Below are positions 6,794 through 15,520 of a DNA stretch of 64,000 bases, piece by piece. Origin of the DNA: Candidatus Dormiibacterota bacterium (lineage in GTDB: Bacteria > Acidobacteriota > Polarisedimenticolia > Gp22-AA2); assembly GCA_035635555.1 (NCBI GenBank), contig DASQAT010000010.1, positions 1 to 64,000 on the forward strand, read 5' to 3'. Within the stretch, counting starts at the first letter, position 1. Every line of letters begins with the position of its first letter. The position numbers and the translations under genes are program-made. Under the pieces are notes generated by a model. It had not been told where the DNA came from, did no database searches, and saw only the letters and a list, made by a program, of their open reading frames with translations.

Positions 6794-9442
6794 TCAATCC
6801 TTGGCGGCCCGGGCCTCCGGCGGGGGCTCCATCCGTTTCGTGATCCTCGGGGTGATGAAGATCAGGAGCTCGGTGTTGTGTCGGTTGAGCGACTTGTTCT
6901 TGAACAGCCAGCCAAGCCCGGGAATCTTGGACAGGCCCGGGACAGCCGTCTGGCTCACGGAATTGTTCAGCTTGAAAATGCCGCCGATCACGGCGGTGCC
7001 GCCGTCGGACACCAGGATCTGGGTGGCGGCGCGCTCGGTGATGATGGGCGGCACGTCCCCGACGCGGTTGTTGAAGTCCGGAGACGAGTTGTCGACCTTG
7101 ACGTCCATGATGACCGTCCCCTCCTTCGTGATCTGAGGCAGCACCTCCAGCTTCAACGACGCCGAGATGAATTCGACGTTGATCTGGGTCGCCGTGGTGC
7201 TGACGACCGGGATCTGCGTGCCCTGCTCGATGACCGCCTTCTGGTTGTTCTGCGCGGCGATCCGCGGAGAGGACAGGACCTTGACGTCGCCGTTCAGCTC
7301 GAAGGCATCGAGGGTCGCGTGGAGCTGGAACGTATCGAGAACACTCCCGTAGGCGATTCCGAACGTGCCCACCGATGTGACCCCAAGGTCGACGTCGTAA
7401 GTCAGATCGGTCTGCTTGCCCCGAATCGTCGTCTGCTTCGCAGCCCCCCAGATGATGCCCAAGTCACGCTCGAAAAGGCGGTCCGTCTCGACGATGCGCG
7501 CCTCGATGACGACCTGCGGCGTCTGCTCGTCCAGCGTGTCGATCAGTCGATTGATCGGATCCTGGCGGTCGCGCAGGTCGGTGATGATGAGCGTGTTGGT
7601 CCGGTTGTCCATGATGGCGTCGCCGCGCTTGGACATGATCTTCTTGACGATCGGCATCACGTCGTTCGCCTTGGCGTACGACAGGCTGCGCGTGAAGGTG
7701 ATCGGCTCCTCCTCGAGCTGCTGCGCCTCGATCAGCGCCTTGCGCGCCGACGCCTCCGCCGCCAGCTTCTGCGACGACGCGATCCGGATGACGTTGTTCT
7801 CGAAGACCTTGTCCAGCCCGTTGTTCTTCAGGATGATGTCCAGCGCCTGGTCCTCGGGCACGTTCTCGAGGACGATCGTCAGCGTCCCCGCAACCGCCGG
7901 ATCGAGGACGATGTTGTAGCCGGTGATCTCGTGGAACAGGCGGAACACATCCTTGAGATCGGCATCCTTGAAGTTGAGCGAGATCCGCTTGCCGGTGTAT
8001 TTCGGCCCCGTGTCGGAGATCGCCCGAGAGCTGAACCTGCTGCTGCCCTGCGAGATGACCACGTTCCCGCTGTCCCTGCCCGAAGGAACGAACGCCACCT
8101 CCTGCCGGGGAGTCTGCCCCTCGATCTTGACGCCACCCTCCGCGACCAGAGGGTTGAGCGGAGCCTTCTCGGCGGACGGGGTCACGGGCGACTCCTCGTT
8201 CGCGGCTGCGTCGGAAGGAGGTGTGGAGGTCGACGGTTCCGCGGCGGTCGGCTCCGCACTGGAGGTCTTCTCGGCCGGGGTCTCCGCCGCCAGCGACGAG
8301 GCGACCGGCTGGACCTGCTGCGGCTCGGTCTCGAGAGCGTGCCGCACGCCCTCCTCGGTGAAGTCCACGACCAGCCCATTCTCCGTCGGCACGATGGCAT
8401 ACGGGCGCGGGCTCGACATGTCCAGGACGACCCGCACGACCGGCTTCGGCCGTGTGGCGAACTGGGCCACGCGCACCCGCGACAGGCCGCCGCTTCCGAT
8501 CGACAGCGTCTTGGCCGGCGTCTTGTCCACCACGCCCATCAGGTCGATCACCAGGCGCGGCGGGTTCTTCAGCTCGAAATGCTCCTGCTGGAGCCCCCCG
8601 TCCGCGGTCAGGACCACGGTCTTCTCTTTGTCCTCGCCGCGCGCTTCGACCGACAGCAGGGCGTGGGCCCGGGAGCCCGACGGCGCGGCGCCGCGAACCA
8701 CCTTGACGCCCGGCGATCCGGCCTGGGCCGCTGTTGTCTTGGAGGCGGTCTGCGCCGAGCTCGTCCCGGACGAAGCCTCGGCAAGCGGCGTCGGCTCGGC
8801 CGTGCCGGCTGCGGCCCCACCATTCGTTCCTTCGGCCGGGGGCGGGGTCGATTGCACGGTCTCGATCGGCGCCCCTTCGGCCGGGACCGTGGAGCCCTGG
8901 GGACTCGTCCCCGTCGGCGCGCCGCTTTCCGGGGCGCCCTCCGCGGTCGATGACGCTGCCGCGGGGGACGATTCCGCGACGATCGGCGATTCGGGGGCGT
9001 TGCCCCCCTCGCCGAGAGACGGGAAATCGACGATCAGGTCGTGGCCCTCCAGGCGGATGGAGTGCTGCGCCGCGAGGACGTTCTTGAATTCGAATTTCGC
9101 GATCTTGCCGCCGTCCACGCTTTCGACGGACGTGACACGCACACCCTCGACCTGCGGCGTTCCGATCTGGACTTCCTGGGACAGTCCCTCGACATGCACG
9201 TCGAGAAGCTCCAGCACGAGCGTTCTCGGGTCCGGCTGGTAGGAGGTGTAGCTGAACGGGTAGTTCCCATGCAGGACGACCTCGGTGCCCGCCGGGGTCT
9301 CCTGGTGGTCGATGGCGTTGATGACCACCGCGGACGGCGCGTTGAGCACCGCCTGACCCGGCTCGCTGACGGGCGGATTGCCCGAGCATCGCAGGGCGGC
9401 CGCGGCGATCATGATCAGGATCGCGACCTTCCCGTACCTCAT
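6794..9442 (-). CDS. pilQ: Type IV pilus secretin PilQ
   Basis: 882 residues. Outer-membrane gated channel through which the pilus passes. An N-terminal hydrophobic export signal is followed by a first AMIN domain (about 40-130), a long low-complexity Ala/Pro/Ser/Thr/Glu-rich linker (about 145-240) and a second AMIN domain (about 260-370). A second disordered stretch follows, then the STN/secretin N1 domain (ISLNFKDADLKDVFRLF, about 490-560), the NolW-like repeat and the secretin pore (RIVETDRLFERDLGI to ELLIFITPRI, about 640-875). AMIN domains bind peptidoglycan. The ATG overlaps the pilP stop by ATGA. The linkers make it longer than proteobacterial PilQ. Confidence 0.96.
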   Translation of the reverse strand: MRYGKVAILIMIAAAALRCSGNPPVSEPGQAVLNAPSAVVINAIDHQETPAGTEVVLHGNYPFSYTSYQPDPRTLVLELLDVHVEGLSQEVQIGTPQVEGVRVTSVESVDGGKIAKFEFKNVLAAQHSIRLEGHDLIVDFPSLGEGGNAPESPIVAESSPAAASSTAEGAPESGAPTGTSPQGSTVPAEGAPIETVQSTPPPAEGTNGGAAAGTAEPTPLAEASSGTSSAQTASKTTAAQAGSPGVKVVRGAAPSGSRAHALLSVEARGEDKEKTVVLTADGGLQQEHFELKNPPRLVIDLMGVVDKTPAKTLSIGSGGLSRVRVAQFATRPKPVVRVVLDMSSPRPYAIVPTENGLVVDFTEEGVRHALETEPQQVQPVASSLAAETPAEKTSSAEPTAAEPSTSTPPSDAAANEESPVTPSAEKAPLNPLVAEGGVKIEGQTPRQEVAFVPSGRDSGNVVISQGSSRFSSRAISDTGPKYTGKRISLNFKDADLKDVFRLFHEITGYNIVLDPAVAGTLTIVLENVPEDQALDIILKNNGLDKVFENNVIRIASSQKLAAEASARKALIEAQQLEEEPITFTRSLSYAKANDVMPIVKKIMSKRGDAIMDNRTNTLIITDLRDRQDPINRLIDTLDEQTPQVVIEARIVETDRLFERDLGIIWGAAKQTTIRGKQTDLTYDVDLGVTSVGTFGIAYGSVLDTFQLHATLDAFELNGDVKVLSSPRIAAQNNQKAVIEQGTQIPVVSTTATQINVEFISASLKLEVLPQITKEGTVIMDVKVDNSSPDFNNRVGDVPPIITERAATQILVSDGGTAVIGGIFKLNNSVSQTAVPGLSKIPGLGWLFKNKSLNRHNTELLIFITPRITKRMEPPPEARAAKD

Positions 9443-9975
9443 AAGCTACCCTCCTCCGCTGTCGTCAGCCTCTTCGTCACGTCCCTGTACGGCTTGATGC
9501 TTCTGGGGTCATTGATGTCCTGCCGGAACACCACGATGCCGGTCCTGCGGTCGATCCGGGTGATCTTGCCGTCGTAGAGCGCGTCGCCCACCCTGAGGAA
9601 ATATCCCTTGTTGTCGCTGCCGTTGAAGAACGCCAGCGCGCCCTTTCCCTTCTGGACGATGCCGACCAGGTCGACCTCGGAGATGAGCATCCCCGCGATG
9701 CCGCGCGGCCGGGGACCCTTCCCCACCGTGTTCGCCGCGTCGACCAGCGAACGGAACGGATCGCGCCGGCCGGCGGGGTCGTAGGTGAAGCCGCGGCCGG
9801 ACAGCATCGCCTCGTTGTCCTGCATGATCTTGTTGATGGTCTCGGCGTCCTGCCCCGCGGGTGTGGCGCTCGCGGCCGGCGGGTTCGCCGGCGGGTCGTC
9901 GGCCAGGGCCCGGGGACCACCGCAGAGGACCGCTCCCAGAACCAGACTTGCCGGAAGGAGAAGGCGTCTCGTCAC
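9439..9975 (-). CDS. pilP: Type IV pilus assembly protein PilP
   Basis: 178 residues from a GTG at 9975 that overlaps the pilO stop by GTGA; this start gives a normal signal peptide (VTRRLLLPASLVLGAVLC). PilP joins the inner-membrane PilN/O pair to the PilQ secretin. The C-terminal beta domain is visible in YDPAGRRDPF, GIAGMLISEVDLVGIV and ALYDGKITRIDRRTGIVVF. A Cys ends the signal region, but the preceding Leu makes a poor lipobox, so lipidation is uncertain. Confidence 0.93.
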   Translation of the reverse strand: MTRRLLLPASLVLGAVLCGGPRALADDPPANPPAASATPAGQDAETINKIMQDNEAMLSGRGFTYDPAGRRDPFRSLVDAANTVGKGPRPRGIAGMLISEVDLVGIVQKGKGALAFFNGSDNKGYFLRVGDALYDGKITRIDRRTGIVVFRQDINDPRSIKPYRDVTKRLTTAEEGSL

Positions 9976-10538
9976 TTGGACGCACCTCCCTTGTCGTCGT
10001 AGACGAAGGTCGTGGCGGTGAAACTCGATTTGATCGAGTGCTGGCCGCTCAGCGCGGAGATGGTCACCCCGCTCACGTTGATGATGCGCGAGTACTTGCT
10101 GATGCGGTCGAAGAAGACCCCGAGGTCGTGGTAGTCCCCCTCGACGTCCATGGCGATCGGGAACTCCTTGTAGAACTCGACCTGCTTCAGCGCCCCGGGG
10201 TTGAACTGCTTCAGGTCCAGGTTCGACTGGTCCGCCAGGTTCTTGACCCACTTCAGGAGCTCGCCGGTCTCGGGCTCGGTGGGCAGGATCGCCAGCAGGT
10301 CGCTCAGCTTCAGCTGCAGGTTCTCGATCTCCTTCTCGAACTCCGGCAGCTTCGCCTCGATCGCCTGCCCCTTGCGGATCTCGGTCTGCAACCCCTCCAG
10401 GTCCGATCGGGAGCTGGCGTTGCGCTTCTCCATTTCCGAGAAGTTCGGATACGCCATCCAGGCGACGGCGACCAGGGCGATCGCCATCACGGCGACCACC
10501 GCGAACTGACCCCAGAAGGGCAGCTTCTTGAAGTCCAT
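9972..10538 (-). CDS. pilO: Type IV pilus assembly protein PilO
   Basis: 188 residues. One N-terminal membrane helix (about 10-30), then a coiled coil with repeated acidic/leucine heptads (about 35-90) and a ferredoxin-like periplasmic domain (about 95-180, FYKEFPIAMDVEGDYHDLGVFF). It forms heterodimers with PilN in the alignment subcomplex. Nine bases separate it from pilN. Confidence 0.93.
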   Translation of the reverse strand: MDFKKLPFWGQFAVVAVMAIALVAVAWMAYPNFSEMEKRNASSRSDLEGLQTEIRKGQAIEAKLPEFEKEIENLQLKLSDLLAILPTEPETGELLKWVKNLADQSNLDLKQFNPGALKQVEFYKEFPIAMDVEGDYHDLGVFFDRISKYSRIINVSGVTISALSGQHSIKSSFTATTFVYDDKGGASK

Positions 10539-10547
10539 GATCGCCCC

Positions 10548-11156
10548 CTACCCGCCCGACGGCGGGGTCGCGGCGTTCGCCTGGTCCTGCACCTCGGGAT
10601 GCGCCGTGAACAGGCAGTTCAGCGAAAACGTGACCCCCACCGGGATCGCGGTGATCGTGCCGAGGACCACGTTGTTGAAGTACCGGGACCCGGTCAGGTT
10701 GTTGTAGAAGTTCGATACCGCGTTGTACGTGGTGGCCTTCCCCTGGATCATGACGCTCGCGCCCGACTCGGTCATGCTGTCCAGCCACAGGAAATCGGGG
10801 AGCTGCTTGCTGACCTCGTCGAGAAGATGGACCGGGCCGCTCTGGTTCCGCTTCAGCTGCGTGATCAGGGCGATCTTGCGCTCCAGGAGCTCTTTCTTGG
10901 CCTTGTACTCCTCGCCCTTCTTGATGATGGCCTGCAGCCGCTCCTTCTCCACCTGCGCCTTGGCGATTTCGGTGCGCAACCTGCGGCTCTCGCTCTCCAG
11001 GCTGTACCAGCGCCAGCCGATGAACAGGAGGGCCAGGATGACCACGCCCGTCATGAGCACGTTCTGGCCGAGCGTCCCGACACCCTCGAACCGGGGGGCC
11101 TTGACGGCGCGCGTCTTCGCCTGCTGCGTCCCGGCGAGAAGGTTGATCTTGATCAT
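10548..11156 (-). CDS. pilN: Type IV pilus assembly protein PilN
   Basis: 202 residues. It begins MIKINLLAG, the conserved cytoplasmic INLL motif that PilM binds, then has one membrane helix (about 30-50), a coiled coil (55-95) and a periplasmic fold (100-185). The start overlaps the pilM stop (ATGA). The C-terminal tail is Ala/Gly/Pro-rich. Confidence 0.94.
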   Translation of the reverse strand: MIKINLLAGTQQAKTRAVKAPRFEGVGTLGQNVLMTGVVILALLFIGWRWYSLESESRRLRTEIAKAQVEKERLQAIIKKGEEYKAKKELLERKIALITQLKRNQSGPVHLLDEVSKQLPDFLWLDSMTESGASVMIQGKATTYNAVSNFYNNLTGSRYFNNVVLGTITAIPVGVTFSLNCLFTAHPEVQDQANAATPPSGG

Positions 11157-12217
11157 CGGTTGTCCCCCTGGCGGCGGGCGGCCAGCCCGACGGCGATCGA
11201 GACGCTGGAGCCGATCTCCTCCACCATGTCCTGCGAGATGCCCTTGCCGATCTGCACCCGGTTGAAGGGGTTCAGCGGCTCCACCGGGATGCCGAAGCGC
11301 TCCGCCAGCGCTTCGCGCAGGTGCGGGATGCGCGCCGACCCGCCTGCGATCACCAGGGTCTCGATGTTTTCCCCGGGAGTCGTGTTCTTGAAGAAGTCGA
11401 TGGTCTTCTGGATCTCCGCGCCGATGAAATCGTTCACCGAGGCGATGATCGGGTTCACGTTCTCGACCGGGATGCCGTCGACCTCCTCACCCCGCTTCAG
11501 CGACTCCGCCTGCTCGAAGCTCAGGTTCAGCTCCTTGCGGATGGCGTCGTTGTAGTGATTGCCGCCCACCGAGATGTCGCGCCAGAAGATCGAGGTGGTC
11601 CCCTTGAGGATGGCCACGTTGGTCGTGGAGGCGCCGATGTTCACGAGAGCCCTGGCCACGCCCGGGTCGGTGTCGTAGTTCATCTCGTAGCAGTTCTGCA
11701 GGGCGAACACGTCGACATCCACGACGAGCGGGTTCCGCCCGGCCTGGCTGACGACGGAGGTGTAATCGTTGATCTTGTCTTTCTTGGCGGCGACCAGGAG
11801 AACGTCCATGTTCCCCTCGCCCCCGCTGGCCCCCTTCAGGACCTGGTAGGCAAGGTTGACGTCCTGCACGTCGAACGGGATGTACTGCTCCGCCTCCCAG
11901 GGGATGACTTCCGCCAGCTCTTCCTCCGAGGTCGCGGGGATCGAGATCTTCTTGATGATGACGCTGTGCCCGGAGAGCGCTATCGCCACGTCCCCCCCCT
12001 TGATCTTGCGGGCGGAGAAGGCGCGCTGCACGGTGTCCACGACCAGGCCGGCGTCCATGATCGCGCCGTCCACGATCGCCTCGGGAGAGAGCCGCTCCAG
12101 CGCCACGTTCAGAAGCTGGTAGCCGCGGTTCTTGCCGAGCTCCTTCAGCTCGACGACCTTGACGGCGCTCGAGCCGATGTCGAGACCCACCAGATTCTTT
12201 CCCTTTGAAAAGAACAC
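11153..12217 (-). CDS. pilM: Type IV pilus assembly ATPase-fold protein PilM
   Basis: 354 residues. Cytoplasmic actin-like protein (FtsA/PilM fold) that binds the PilN N-terminus. Phosphate-binding motif LDIGSSAVKVVEL is at residues 11-23, LVNIGASTTNVAIL near 190 is the second phosphate loop, and VIAGGSARIPHL near 300 is the adenosine motif. First gene of the pil operon, with a promoter about 75 bases upstream. Confidence 0.95.
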   Translation of the reverse strand: MFFSKGKNLVGLDIGSSAVKVVELKELGKNRGYQLLNVALERLSPEAIVDGAIMDAGLVVDTVQRAFSARKIKGGDVAIALSGHSVIIKKISIPATSEEELAEVIPWEAEQYIPFDVQDVNLAYQVLKGASGGEGNMDVLLVAAKKDKINDYTSVVSQAGRNPLVVDVDVFALQNCYEMNYDTDPGVARALVNIGASTTNVAILKGTTSIFWRDISVGGNHYNDAIRKELNLSFEQAESLKRGEEVDGIPVENVNPIIASVNDFIGAEIQKTIDFFKNTTPGENIETLVIAGGSARIPHLREALAERFGIPVEPLNPFNRVQIGKGISQDMVEEIGSSVSIAVGLAARRQGDNR

Positions 12218-12294
12218 CCTCGATCTCCTTTAACCTATGGCGTTTCGGGAGGTTGCGGCCAACTGTGCCGGACACTCCTTGGTCACGAAAGTCC

Positions 12295-12322
12295 AATATA
12301 TTCCACGACTCCATTTTTGCAA
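12295..12322 (-). promoter_or_regulatory. Predicted promoter of pilMNOPQ
   Basis: Minus strand: TTGCAA (12322-12317), 16-base spacer, TATATT (12300-12295). The predicted start near 12288 leaves a leader of about 70 bases. The 12218-12440 intergenic stretch is AT-rich and divergent between pilM and rpmB. Confidence 0.5.
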
Positions 12323-12444
12323 GTTGCCGCTCCTGTTTTGGAAATCCGGATCTTGGTCGATAAATATATTCTTTATCGCCAGTAACATATGCATTTACAC
12401 ACAGATCCGGGGTAACCGGCCCTCAGAGCGCGTTCGCCGGTCGT

Positions 12445-12474
12445 TTGATCGGTGGGTCCTTGATGTGGTAGAGT
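12445..12474 (+). promoter_or_regulatory. Predicted promoter of rpmB
   Basis: TTGATC (12445-12450), 18-base spacer, TAGAGT (12469-12474), placing the start about 22 bases before the rpmB GTG. A second candidate, TTGGAA (12338-12343) with 17 bases to TAAATA (12361-12366), lies further upstream in the AT-rich part. Confidence 0.45.
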
Positions 12475-12503
12475 GCGCGCTCGCTGTTCAGGAGGGAGAC
12501 GAG

Positions 12504-12719
12504 GTGGCCCGATCCTGCGAGGTCTGCGGCAAGGCTCCGACGTTTGGACGCCAGATCAGCCACGCGCACAACGTGTCGTCGCGCCTCTGGTATCCGAACA
12601 TCCAGCGACTCAAGGTGATCGTCGGGAAGACCCGACGACGGATGAAAGTGTGCACGCGCTGCCTGCGGTCCGGCCGAGTCGTGAAGGCCGCGCACCGCGC
12701 CCCAAGAACGACCGCCTGA
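12504..12719 (+). CDS. rpmB: 50S ribosomal protein bL28
   Basis: 71 residues from a GTG at 12504 with AGGAGG 8 bases upstream. The longer open frame to 12237 is not supported: the protein begins ARSCEVCGK, the normal bL28 N-terminus. Two CxxC pairs (CEVC and CTRC) show the zinc-binding form of bL28. The SHAHNVS and RMKVCTRCL segments are characteristic. It is a single-gene unit between divergent pilM and convergent ridA. Confidence 0.95.
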   Translation: MARSCEVCGKAPTFGRQISHAHNVSSRLWYPNIQRLKVIVGKTRRRMKVCTRCLRSGRVVKAAHRAPRTTA

Positions 12720-12765
12720 AACTCCCGGTCGTCCCCCATCCCTGTCCGGTCCCCTGCGCCAGCGG

Positions 12766-13149
12766 TCAGCCGAGCGTCGCGATCGCGTCGATCTCGACGC
12801 GCGCTCCCCTCGGCAGCGCGGACACCTGGACCGTCGAGCGGGCCGGCCGGCCGTCCCCGAACGCGCGGGCGTAGGCTTCGTTCATCCCCTCGAAGTCGTT
12901 CAGGCTGGTGAGGTAGACGGTCGTCTTCACCACGCGCTCGAGCCCCGATCCGGCGGCTTCGAGGACCCCTTTCAGATTGTCCAGGACGCGCGCCACTTCC
13001 TCCTGGATCGTCCCCTGAACCAGGGTGCCGGTCTTCGGGTCGAGCGGCACCTGGCCGGAGAGGAAGAGAAGGCCCGCAGCCGCGATCCCCTGCGAGTACG
13101 GACCGATGGCCCTGGGGGCCCTGTCGGTGCTGATCGTCCTGGCGCTCAT
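12766..13149 (-). CDS. ridA: RidA-family 2-iminoacid deaminase
   Basis: 127 residues, the normal length. It hydrolyses reactive 2-aminoacrylate and related imines formed by PLP enzymes. Conserved features: GPYSQ near residue 16, the LFLSGQVPLDP strand, and the catalytic Arg in RPARSTVQV near 103, followed by ARVEIDAIA. It lies 49 bases downstream of rel, so it is probably co-transcribed. Confidence 0.93.
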   Translation of the reverse strand: MSARTISTDRAPRAIGPYSQGIAAAGLLFLSGQVPLDPKTGTLVQGTIQEEVARVLDNLKGVLEAAGSGLERVVKTTVYLTSLNDFEGMNEAYARAFGDGRPARSTVQVSALPRGARVEIDAIATLG

Positions 13150-13198
13150 CGTGCCTCCTGGTAGGTTCTCGAGATGGGGCGGCTCGGTCCCCGCCCGG

Positions 13199-15346
13199 TC
13201 AGGCCACCTGTCGCTCCACGTGATACACCCCTTCGATCCCCTTGACCTTCTCGACGATCTTTTCGAGGTGCGCGACGTCGGCGATGTCCAGGATCAGGCT
13301 GATCTCGCCGCGCCGGTCCTCGAAGGTGCGCGCCTCCACGTTCTTGATGTTCGATTTGGCGTCGGCGATGACGGACGTGATCTTCGCCAGCATGCCGGGC
13401 CGGTCCTCCGAGAACACGGTGATTCGCACCTCGAAGCGGGACGCGTCGTCGCTCTGCCAGGTGACCTCGATCCGCCTCTCCGGGTCGTACAGGAGCTTTT
13501 CGAGGTTGGGGCAGCGCTCGCTGTGGACCGTGACGCCGCGGCCTCGCGTGATGTAGCCGACGATCGGCTCGCCCCGGATCGGGTTGCAGCAGCGCGCCAG
13601 CGAGATCAGCGCGTCGTCCAGTCCGCGCACCGTCACCTTCTTCCCGGACATGCCGAGCGCCTTCCTGACGGCGTGCGCGATCGGTCCCTCGGCGGTCTCG
13701 TGCGGCTTCGCCTGGGGGTCGAGCTTCTCGATGAGCGCCCGGGGGGCGACCTTGCCGTACCCGACCGCGGCGTAGAAGTCCTCGATACTCGCGCATCCCA
13801 GCTCGTGCAGCACCGTCTGCAGGCTGGCGGCGTCCCCCTGGTGCTTGCGCAGATTGAACCGGAACTTCTTAAACTCGCGGTCGCTGACCGTCTTCCCGAG
13901 CTCCACGCTGCGATTGCGCTGGTCGACGTTCAGCCACTGGCGGATCTTGGCCCTCGCCCTGGATGTCTTCGCGATCGTGAGCCAGTCCTGGCTCGGATGG
14001 TGGTTGGGCGAGGTGAGGATCTCGACGATGTCGCCGTTCCCGATCTCGGTCCGGAGCGGCTGCAGCTTGCCGTTGATACGCGCCCCGACGCAGCGGTGCC
14101 CGACCTCGGTGTGCACCGAGTAGGCGAAATCGATGGGGGTGGCACCGCGCGGAAACGATTTCACCTGCCCCTGGGGCGTGAAGCAGTACACCTCGTCGGG
14201 ATAGAGATCGACCTTGACCATGTTCAGGAACTCGCGCGGATCCTTGAGCTCCTGCTGCCACTCCATGATCTGTCTGAGCCACTGGATGTTGGCGTCGTTG
14301 TCCTTCGACCCTTTCCCCTCCTTGTACTTCCAGTGGGCGGCGATCCCTTCCTCGGCGATGCGGTGCATCTCGTGCGTGCGGATCTGAACCTCGAACGGAA
14401 CCCCCTTGTCGCTGATGACCGAGGTGTGCAGAGACTGGTACATGTTCGGCTTCGGCATCGCGATGAAATCCTTGATGCGGCCCGGCACCGGGCGCCACTG
14501 GCCGTGGATGATCCCCAGAGCACCGTAGCAGTCTTTCACGCTCTGGGTCAGGATGCGGAAGGCGATGTAGTCGTAGACCTCCCCCACTTCGATCCTCTGC
14601 CGCTTGATCTTGCGATAGATGCTGTAGAGGTGCTTGCGGCGTCCCGAGATGTCGCACACGATTCCCGCCTTCTCCAGCTCGGCCCGCAGGGTGCCCTGGA
14701 TCTCCTTGATGAATTCGTCGGTGACCTTGCGCTTCTCGTCCATCGCCTGCATCAGGCTCTGGTAGCCCGCGGCATCGAGAAACTTGAGGGCCAGGTCTTC
14801 GAGCTCGTTCTTGATCTTGGCCATTCCGAGCCGGTTCGCGATCGGCGCGTAGATGTCGAGGGTCTCGCGGGCGATGCGCTCCTGCTGGCGGGGCGACAGG
14901 TGCTCGAGGGTGCGCATGTTGTGCAGGCGATCGGCCAGCTTGACGAGCACGACGCGGATGTCGTCCACCATCGCCAGCATCATCTTGCGGAAACTCTCCG
15001 CCTGCTGCTGCTCCTTCGAGTTGAAGGTCATGCGCGAGATCTTGGTGAGACCCTCGACCACGTGCGCGATGTCCTTGCCGAAGTGTTCCTCCACGACCTC
15101 GCGCGTCGTCAGCGTGTCCTCGAGAACGTCGTGCAGGAGCCCCGCGACGATGCAGGTGAGGTCGAGCTTGAGGTCGGCCAGGATGAAGGCGACGGACAGC
15201 GGATGCGTCAGGTACGGCTCGCCGGAGGAGCGTGTCTGCCCCTTATGCTCCTTGGCGGAGAAGACATAGGCCTTGCGCAGGAGGTCGAGGTCGGCCCCCT
15301 TCATGTAGGCCTCCACCTTCTCCTGAATGTCCTCGAACCGGATCAT
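13199..15346 (-). CDS. rel: Bifunctional (p)ppGpp synthetase/hydrolase
   Basis: 715 residues. The N-terminal HD hydrolase domain is intact (THPL, LLHDVLEDT around residue 75). The synthetase domain follows (RRKHLYSIYRKI, YIAFRIL, PKPNMYQSLHT) and carries the RxKD form (GRIKDF) of the substrate loop, which in this family marks bifunctional Rel/SpoT enzymes rather than RelA. TGS (FTPQGQVKSFPRGATPIDFAY, about 390-450), a conserved-cysteine region (ARCCNPIRGEPIVGY) and a C-terminal ACT domain complete it. An extended -10 promoter lies about 100 bases upstream. Confidence 0.96.
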   Translation of the reverse strand: MIRFEDIQEKVEAYMKGADLDLLRKAYVFSAKEHKGQTRSSGEPYLTHPLSVAFILADLKLDLTCIVAGLLHDVLEDTLTTREVVEEHFGKDIAHVVEGLTKISRMTFNSKEQQQAESFRKMMLAMVDDIRVVLVKLADRLHNMRTLEHLSPRQQERIARETLDIYAPIANRLGMAKIKNELEDLALKFLDAAGYQSLMQAMDEKRKVTDEFIKEIQGTLRAELEKAGIVCDISGRRKHLYSIYRKIKRQRIEVGEVYDYIAFRILTQSVKDCYGALGIIHGQWRPVPGRIKDFIAMPKPNMYQSLHTSVISDKGVPFEVQIRTHEMHRIAEEGIAAHWKYKEGKGSKDNDANIQWLRQIMEWQQELKDPREFLNMVKVDLYPDEVYCFTPQGQVKSFPRGATPIDFAYSVHTEVGHRCVGARINGKLQPLRTEIGNGDIVEILTSPNHHPSQDWLTIAKTSRARAKIRQWLNVDQRNRSVELGKTVSDREFKKFRFNLRKHQGDAASLQTVLHELGCASIEDFYAAVGYGKVAPRALIEKLDPQAKPHETAEGPIAHAVRKALGMSGKKVTVRGLDDALISLARCCNPIRGEPIVGYITRGRGVTVHSERCPNLEKLLYDPERRIEVTWQSDDASRFEVRITVFSEDRPGMLAKITSVIADAKSNIKNVEARTFEDRRGEISLILDIADVAHLEKIVEKVKGIEGVYHVERQVA

Positions 15347-15449
15347 GGCGTCTCACTCGACGGCCCGGCGCCCCGGCGAGGGGCTTCTCGACCTGTCGCT
15401 CGGGGGAGCACAACGGGCACGCGGCTGTCGAAGGCACCGCGGATAGGCC

Positions 15450-15458
15450 AGTATAGCA
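15450..15458 (-). promoter_or_regulatory. Extended -10 promoter element upstream of rel
   Basis: The minus strand reads TGCTATACT (15458-15450), a TGn extended -10 joined to TATACT. There is no good -35 at the expected distance, as is usual for extended -10 promoters. It sits about 100 bases before the rel ATG. Confidence 0.45.
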
Positions 15459-15520
15459 AAAAGAGGGGTGGCGGCCCGCGATGCTCCAGGGAGTGGGACG
15501 AGCGCCGGCGGCCGGGGATT

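Noticed and set aside
6674-8953. 759-codon plus-strand frame
   Set aside because: Antisense to pilQ; composed of Arg/Leu/Asp repeats with no domain.
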